A stretch of DNA of 64,000 bases from Methylomonas rapida (lineage in GTDB: Bacteria; Pseudomonadota; Gammaproteobacteria; Methylococcales; Methylomonadaceae). The position numbers and the translations under genes are program-made. Positions 59,853 to 64,000 of the stretch are shown one piece after another (positions within the stretch are counted from its first letter, which is position 1; every line of letters starts with the position of its first letter). The notes under the pieces were generated by a model. That model had not been told where the DNA came from. It was given only the letters and a program-made list of their open reading frames with translations, and searched no databases. The stretch covers positions 620,001 through 684,000 of the forward strand of contig NZ_CP113517.1 of assembly GCF_024360925.2 (NCBI RefSeq). Reading direction: 5' to 3'.

Positions 59853-61139
59853 TTAAAGTCTATCCATATCAATTTCCACGTAGGCCTCATCGCGTAAGCG
59901 CCGCAGCCATAATTCGGTTTCTTCCTCGATTTTGCGCTTGCGGATTTCGTCCCGGATCTTGTCCTTTCTGAATTGGTCGCTGTTGTCCTGATTTTCGCGT
60001 CCCAGCACTTGAATGATGTGCCAGCCAAACTGGGTCTGTACCGGTTCGCTGATTTGATTGATATCCAGCTTGTTCATCGCCTCTTCAAAGGGCGGCACCA
60101 GGGCGCCAGGGCCGACCCAATCCAGCGAGCCGCCGTTGATTGCCGAGCCTTTGTCGTCCGAGTGGGCACGGGCCAGTGTGGCGAAATCGTCGCCATCGCG
60201 GATACGCTCCTTCAGCACCAGCAAACGCTTTCGTGCTTCGTCATCATCGACCAGTTCGTTGGTCTTGATCAGGATATGCCGGACCTTGGTTTTGGTGACG
60301 ATATGTTGGGCAGAGCCTTCAGTTTCCAGCATTTTGATGATATGGAATCCGCTGGGGCTGCGAATCGGATCGGAAATGTCGCCTTGCGTCATCGTCGTCA
60401 CGATGTCGGTGAACAGGGTGGGTATTTGGCCAATGCTACGCCAGCCCAAGTCCCCGCCTTTCAGGGCGTGGTCATCGTCGGAGGCGCTGATCGCGGTTTC
60501 CTTGAAATCCTTGCCGCTACGTAATTCGGCCACGAGGCGATCGGCCTTTTCCTGGGCTTTCTGGATCACGCTCGCGGAAGCACCGGAAGGTACGGAAACC
60601 AAAATATGTCCCAAATGATACTGCGTGTTGGAGGCGCCGGCCTTGCTTTGGGTTTCCAGGTAGTGGTTGACCTCTGCATCGGTCACCTTCACGCGGGCGC
60701 CGATTTCGCGGCCGCGCAGCTGGTTGATGATGATCTCGTTGCGCAAGTTTTCTTCAAAGGCCTTGTAATCCATGCCCTGATTGGCAAGTTCTTGTTTGAA
60801 GCTTTCCACCGACAGGTTGTTTCGCCCCGCGATTTCAGTCACCGAGCTTCTGAGCATTTCCTCGCTAACCTGAATCCCGGAGCGAGCCGCGAGCTGACGT
60901 TGCAGCTTGTCGACGATCATGCGCTCCAATACTTGCTTTCTCAAGACAAACTCGGGTGGCATCATTACATTGTTGCCGCGCAATTTATTGCTGACAGCGG
61001 CGACTTCGACAGCGAGCTCGCGTTCCAGTATCACGTCATCTTCCACGACCGCGACGATGCGATCCAGGGTTTGCGCATGAACCTGTGCGGGCAACAGAGG
61101 CAGCAATAACCCGGCAATAACGAGCAAGTGTTTGAGCAT
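59853..61139 (-). CDS. surA: Periplasmic chaperone/peptidyl-prolyl isomerase SurA
   Basis: 428 aa. Signal peptide (MLKHLLVIAGLLLPLLPAQVHA), N-terminal SurA domain, and two parvulin-type PPIase domains (about residues 170-275 and 285-390; YHLGHILVSVPSG, VRHILIKTNELVDD). Escorts outer-membrane proteins such as LptD to BAM. The ATG at 61139 starts the signal peptide; an ATG at 61163 would overlap lptD. surA directly follows lptD, as is usual. Confidence 0.93.
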   Translation of the reverse strand: MLKHLLVIAGLLLPLLPAQVHAQTLDRIVAVVEDDVILERELAVEVAAVSNKLRGNNVMMPPEFVLRKQVLERMIVDKLQRQLAARSGIQVSEEMLRSSVTEIAGRNNLSVESFKQELANQGMDYKAFEENLRNEIIINQLRGREIGARVKVTDAEVNHYLETQSKAGASNTQYHLGHILVSVPSGASASVIQKAQEKADRLVAELRSGKDFKETAISASDDDHALKGGDLGWRSIGQIPTLFTDIVTTMTQGDISDPIRSPSGFHIIKMLETEGSAQHIVTKTKVRHILIKTNELVDDDEARKRLLVLKERIRDGDDFATLARAHSDDKGSAINGGSLDWVGPGALVPPFEEAMNKLDINQISEPVQTQFGWHIIQVLGRENQDNSDQFRKDKIRDEIRKRKIEEETELWLRRLRDEAYVEIDMDRL

Positions 61140-61146
61140 ATCGAGT

Positions 61147-63963
61147 TTAATCTTCAAAATCATCGTACGGACGATAACCGTTCAAGTTGCGTTGCAGGAA
61201 GGTGTCGACTTGGTCGCCGAAGCTGGTCAAGCCTTTCAATTCCAGCTGAACGAAAAATGCGTTTTCCGGCTTGGCGTCGGGATCCAAGATGTTGGTGGTA
61301 TTGGCACCGTTGATGTAGCGGCGGCCAATCACGCGTAAACGCCAGCAGCAGGTTTCCTTTTCGATACCAATGAAGCTTTCGGTGGTCTTGTCGAAATTGA
61401 ACGAGTATTGCCAGCGGCCTAGGCCGTACCAGCCAGCGGCAAGTGGCCAGCGGAAGGAAATGTCCGACTGCGAAATGTCGGTGCTGCCGAATTGATAAAG
61501 ATCGGCGGGATTATAGTTACGCCAGCGATAGCCGATGTCGAAAATCTGACCCGGTTGATTGCGGTATCTCAATACGCCTTGTGCGCGGGAGAAGCCGTTT
61601 TCAATCGGATCCCATTGCGCGCCGGTCGAATAAGACAAATGTTTGGTCATTTGGCCGCTCATTTCGCCGACAAAATTTGAGGTCGTGCTGTTTTCCGCAG
61701 CCCGATTGTCCGCTAAATATTCCAAGTCGACGCTTCTATCCTGAAAATAAATGACCTGACCCAGGCTGAGCTTCAGGGGTTCAAGTCCGGTTTGGGAGTC
61801 GATCAGGCGAGTCGTGCCGGCCAGTGTAATTTGGTTGGCGTCTTGAATCCTGTCAACGCCGCTGAAGCGGTTTTCCCGAAACAAACTGTAGAAGTTGGTA
61901 TCGTAGGCGGCCGTGTCGAACAGCGGAATATCGCTCTGATCCTTGCGCGGGATGTACAGATAAAACGCCCTTGGCTCCAGGGTATGGGTATAACCCGAGC
62001 CGCCAAGGTTGATGTCTTTCTCGAACATTAAGCCACTGTCCACCGAGAAAATCGGCAGCATGCGGCTTACGCTATCCGGCTGGTTAGGCGTCGCTTGATT
62101 GGTAAACTGGTACTGGGTGTATTGGCCGGTGATTTTGGGGATGAAAAAGCCGGCGCTGGACTCCAGCGGCGTGCTTATCGAGGGCGCCAGGTTGAAACGT
62201 TGGCCGTTGACTCGGACATCATGATAGAAATGCGTGTATTCATTGTTCATGGCCAGGCTGATCGGCATCTTCTCGAATTCATGGCCGAAGTTCAGGTTCA
62301 CCCGCGGCAGCATGTCGTAAGGCATGTCGTTGGCGGTGAGCGTTTTATCCAGGGATTCGTAATGATTGATGCCGGTCGAGAATGACGTCTTGGGCAAGCC
62401 GGAATAATAAGCATAAGCCGTGCTGGGCAAGAAGCGGTTGGTTTGTTGAAAACCTAGCGCGTTATTCATGTCATTGATGTATTCGTCATCCGAAACGTAA
62501 TTTAAATCGGTGAGGGTGCTCAAACTCTCGGTAAAGCGGCTATTGTCCTTGAAAGAAGCGGAATAACGGGTTCCGCCTCTTAGCTCGTCATGGGGCAGGA
62601 TTTCGGTACCCAAACTGCCTTGCGAGGTTTCGGTCAGGTAACGCAGCTTGTTGCGCAGCATGCCGCCGCGTTTTTCCATGTAGCGCGGCGTGATGGTGGT
62701 GTCGAAATTAGGGGCAATATTCCAGTAAAACGGTGCCGCGAAATCAAAACCGTTACGCTGCGTGTTGCCAAAGGTCGGAGCCAATAAACCGCTCGTGCGG
62801 CGATCATCAATAGGAAACGAAATGTACGGAGTGTACAGCACCGGCACGCCTTTGAACTCCAGCCAGGCGTTTTTGGCCGAACCCTTGCCGGTTTCGCGGT
62901 TCATTTTGACCCGCTCGGCATGCGCGACCCAGTCCTGATTGCCAGGCTGACAACTGGTAAATGAGGCATGGTGATAACGCGAAAGGGTTTTGCTGTCGCG
63001 ATACATGACGTCGGCGGTGCCGCGTAATGGTGCTTCGGCGTTGATGAATTGGGTTTTCCTGAGACGGGCTTGGTCCTTGCCTAGACTGAGCGAGGCCGTA
63101 TCGCTGGCCAGAGCCAGGGTAGATTCGCTGTAAATGACGTTGCCTTGAGCGTCCATGGTATCGGCGACCGTATCGTAACTGGCTTTATCCGCCATCAGGT
63201 GCTGGTCGGCGCGGTTCAAATCGACATTGCCGGTAAAACTTAAAACCTCGCCATCGAATATTTCGGAAAAGTCGGCGGTGACGTCCGTATCAGCGCTATC
63301 TCGGTCCTTGCTGGAGGTGGTTTTGTGTTTGATTTTTTTAGCGGACCAATCCGAACAGTTTTGCCAGGGGTCCTGCTCGAATTCTGCGCGCAGGGTCTGA
63401 AACGTCCGTTCTTGTTGCTGGCTATAAGCCGGCGTCAACCAGGTGGAGCTGGTCTCGGTGTCGGCTACGATTTGCGCCTCGCCTTTGGGATCGGGGCCGG
63501 ACAGGTTGCAATTCCAGTTCTTGGTCTCATCGCCCGATTTACAAGTCCAGCCCTGATTCTGTACCTTTTGCGGTGCGGATGCGCTACGAGCGGGGAGCTT
63601 TTCCAGCACGGGTTTCTGGCTTTCGCTGATTTTGGCGTGCAGCTTTTCGGGTTTGCTGGCGGGTTTGGCCGCTTCGTCTTCGCCGGGCCGATTGGTTTGC
63701 ACGTGCTCGATAGCTTGCGCCGGTGTGGCGGCCGCGGGTTGCTGCGGGACTGCCGCCGGCGGCGTTTGCTGACTGGCTACCGCGGGTTTTTCTGGGCTAA
63801 TGACTTTCGGTTGCGCGGTTTCCGGGGTATTTTGGCCTTGATTCAAACATGTCCATTCGCCGTTTTTGCCTTGCTCGCAATTCCAGGCCGCATTGTTGGC
63901 GGCCAGAGCGACTTCCGTAAAGGATAACAATGCTAAATAAATTGTATAAAACCTAAGATTCAT
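61147..63963 (-). CDS. lptD: LPS-assembly protein LptD (OstA)
   Basis: 938 aa, longer than the ~780 of E. coli. Signal peptide (about residues 1-21); an extra region (about 22-190) rich in Pro/Ala with two small W-C modules (NCEQGKNGEWTC, GWTCKSG...NWNC); a periplasmic OstA beta-jellyroll (about 215-330; SFTGNVDLNRADQHLMADKASYD); and a 26-strand barrel to the end with the paired cysteines of KETCCWRL used for disulphide maturation. Inserts LPS in the outer leaflet. The stop of lptD is 7 bases from the surA start. Confidence 0.92.
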   Translation of the reverse strand: MNLRFYTIYLALLSFTEVALAANNAAWNCEQGKNGEWTCLNQGQNTPETAQPKVISPEKPAVASQQTPPAAVPQQPAAATPAQAIEHVQTNRPGEDEAAKPASKPEKLHAKISESQKPVLEKLPARSASAPQKVQNQGWTCKSGDETKNWNCNLSGPDPKGEAQIVADTETSSTWLTPAYSQQQERTFQTLRAEFEQDPWQNCSDWSAKKIKHKTTSSKDRDSADTDVTADFSEIFDGEVLSFTGNVDLNRADQHLMADKASYDTVADTMDAQGNVIYSESTLALASDTASLSLGKDQARLRKTQFINAEAPLRGTADVMYRDSKTLSRYHHASFTSCQPGNQDWVAHAERVKMNRETGKGSAKNAWLEFKGVPVLYTPYISFPIDDRRTSGLLAPTFGNTQRNGFDFAAPFYWNIAPNFDTTITPRYMEKRGGMLRNKLRYLTETSQGSLGTEILPHDELRGGTRYSASFKDNSRFTESLSTLTDLNYVSDDEYINDMNNALGFQQTNRFLPSTAYAYYSGLPKTSFSTGINHYESLDKTLTANDMPYDMLPRVNLNFGHEFEKMPISLAMNNEYTHFYHDVRVNGQRFNLAPSISTPLESSAGFFIPKITGQYTQYQFTNQATPNQPDSVSRMLPIFSVDSGLMFEKDINLGGSGYTHTLEPRAFYLYIPRKDQSDIPLFDTAAYDTNFYSLFRENRFSGVDRIQDANQITLAGTTRLIDSQTGLEPLKLSLGQVIYFQDRSVDLEYLADNRAAENSTTSNFVGEMSGQMTKHLSYSTGAQWDPIENGFSRAQGVLRYRNQPGQIFDIGYRWRNYNPADLYQFGSTDISQSDISFRWPLAAGWYGLGRWQYSFNFDKTTESFIGIEKETCCWRLRVIGRRYINGANTTNILDPDAKPENAFFVQLELKGLTSFGDQVDTFLQRNLNGYRPYDDFED

Positions 63964-64000
63964 ATCGAGGCTGGCGGCTAAATTAACTTAGCGGAATGGA

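Noticed and set aside
59837-60028. N-terminal extension of the DbpA-like protein into surA
   Set aside because: The extra 64 residues are an antisense-independent frame overlap with surA codons and lack family features.

Overview
The window looks like a chromosome segment of a gammaproteobacterial methanotroph, most likely Methylomonas. The best clue is a C30 carotenoid cluster, crtN - aldehyde dehydrogenase - crtNb (27201 to 22578, minus strand), whose order and encoded lengths (511, 530 and 497 residues) match what I recall for Methylomonas sp. 16a. The housekeeping blocks (smc-zipA, lepA-lepB-DUF4845-rnc-era-recO-pdxJ, surA-lptD, efp with epmA and epmB) are typical of Gammaproteobacteria. 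I ran no database search; names rest on motifs and recall.

1-17.66 kb is part of a transposable, BcepMu-like prophage. The leftward early arm (4895 to 1) carries a gp16-type DNA-binding protein, a DUF3102-like protein, a MuA-type DDE transposase, a MuB-type ATPase and small accessory genes. It diverges from a rightward repressor operon (4976-6457) across an operator-bearing intergenic region. A leftward chain of small genes ending in an SSB (9317 to 7388) meets a rightward accessory block (6563-7391) tail to tail. From 9459 the late genes run rightward: holin, lambda-R-type endolysin, nested Rz/Rz1 spanins, terminase subunits, portal, MuF and gpG. Protease, major capsid and tail genes are absent: after gpG and 200 bp of non-coding sequence the prophage stops inside a host CNNM/CorC-type gene whose first ~70 codons are missing.

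18.8-22.5 kb is an accessory patch, partly AT-rich. It holds a three-gene cassette (TIGR04255-like protein, unknown coiled-coil protein, HNH nuclease), which is the best candidate here for an undescribed defence-type system, followed by a META-domain lipoprotein and a small membrane protein.

22.6-64 kb is core chromosome. The carotenoid operon is followed by corA, smc-zipA and the lepA-to-pdxJ run. A PP2C phosphatase, a sigma-54 activator without a receiver domain and a TauE/SafE-type membrane protein come next. Two very large signalling proteins (a hybrid histidine kinase of 1332 aa with a partner REC-GGDEF protein, and a MASE1-PAS-GGDEF-EAL protein of 1365 aa) flank the complete EF-P beta-lysylation set and two metal-ion transporter families. 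The right end has rnd, a TonB-dependent receptor, a cluster of palindromic repeats, a stand-alone DEAD-helicase C-terminal domain protein, surA and lptD.

Small genes recovered by reading both strands include an RHH protein (7212-7391), a holin-like protein (9459-9629), and three tiny membrane or secreted proteins (7780-7920, 8096-8227, 8246-8380).
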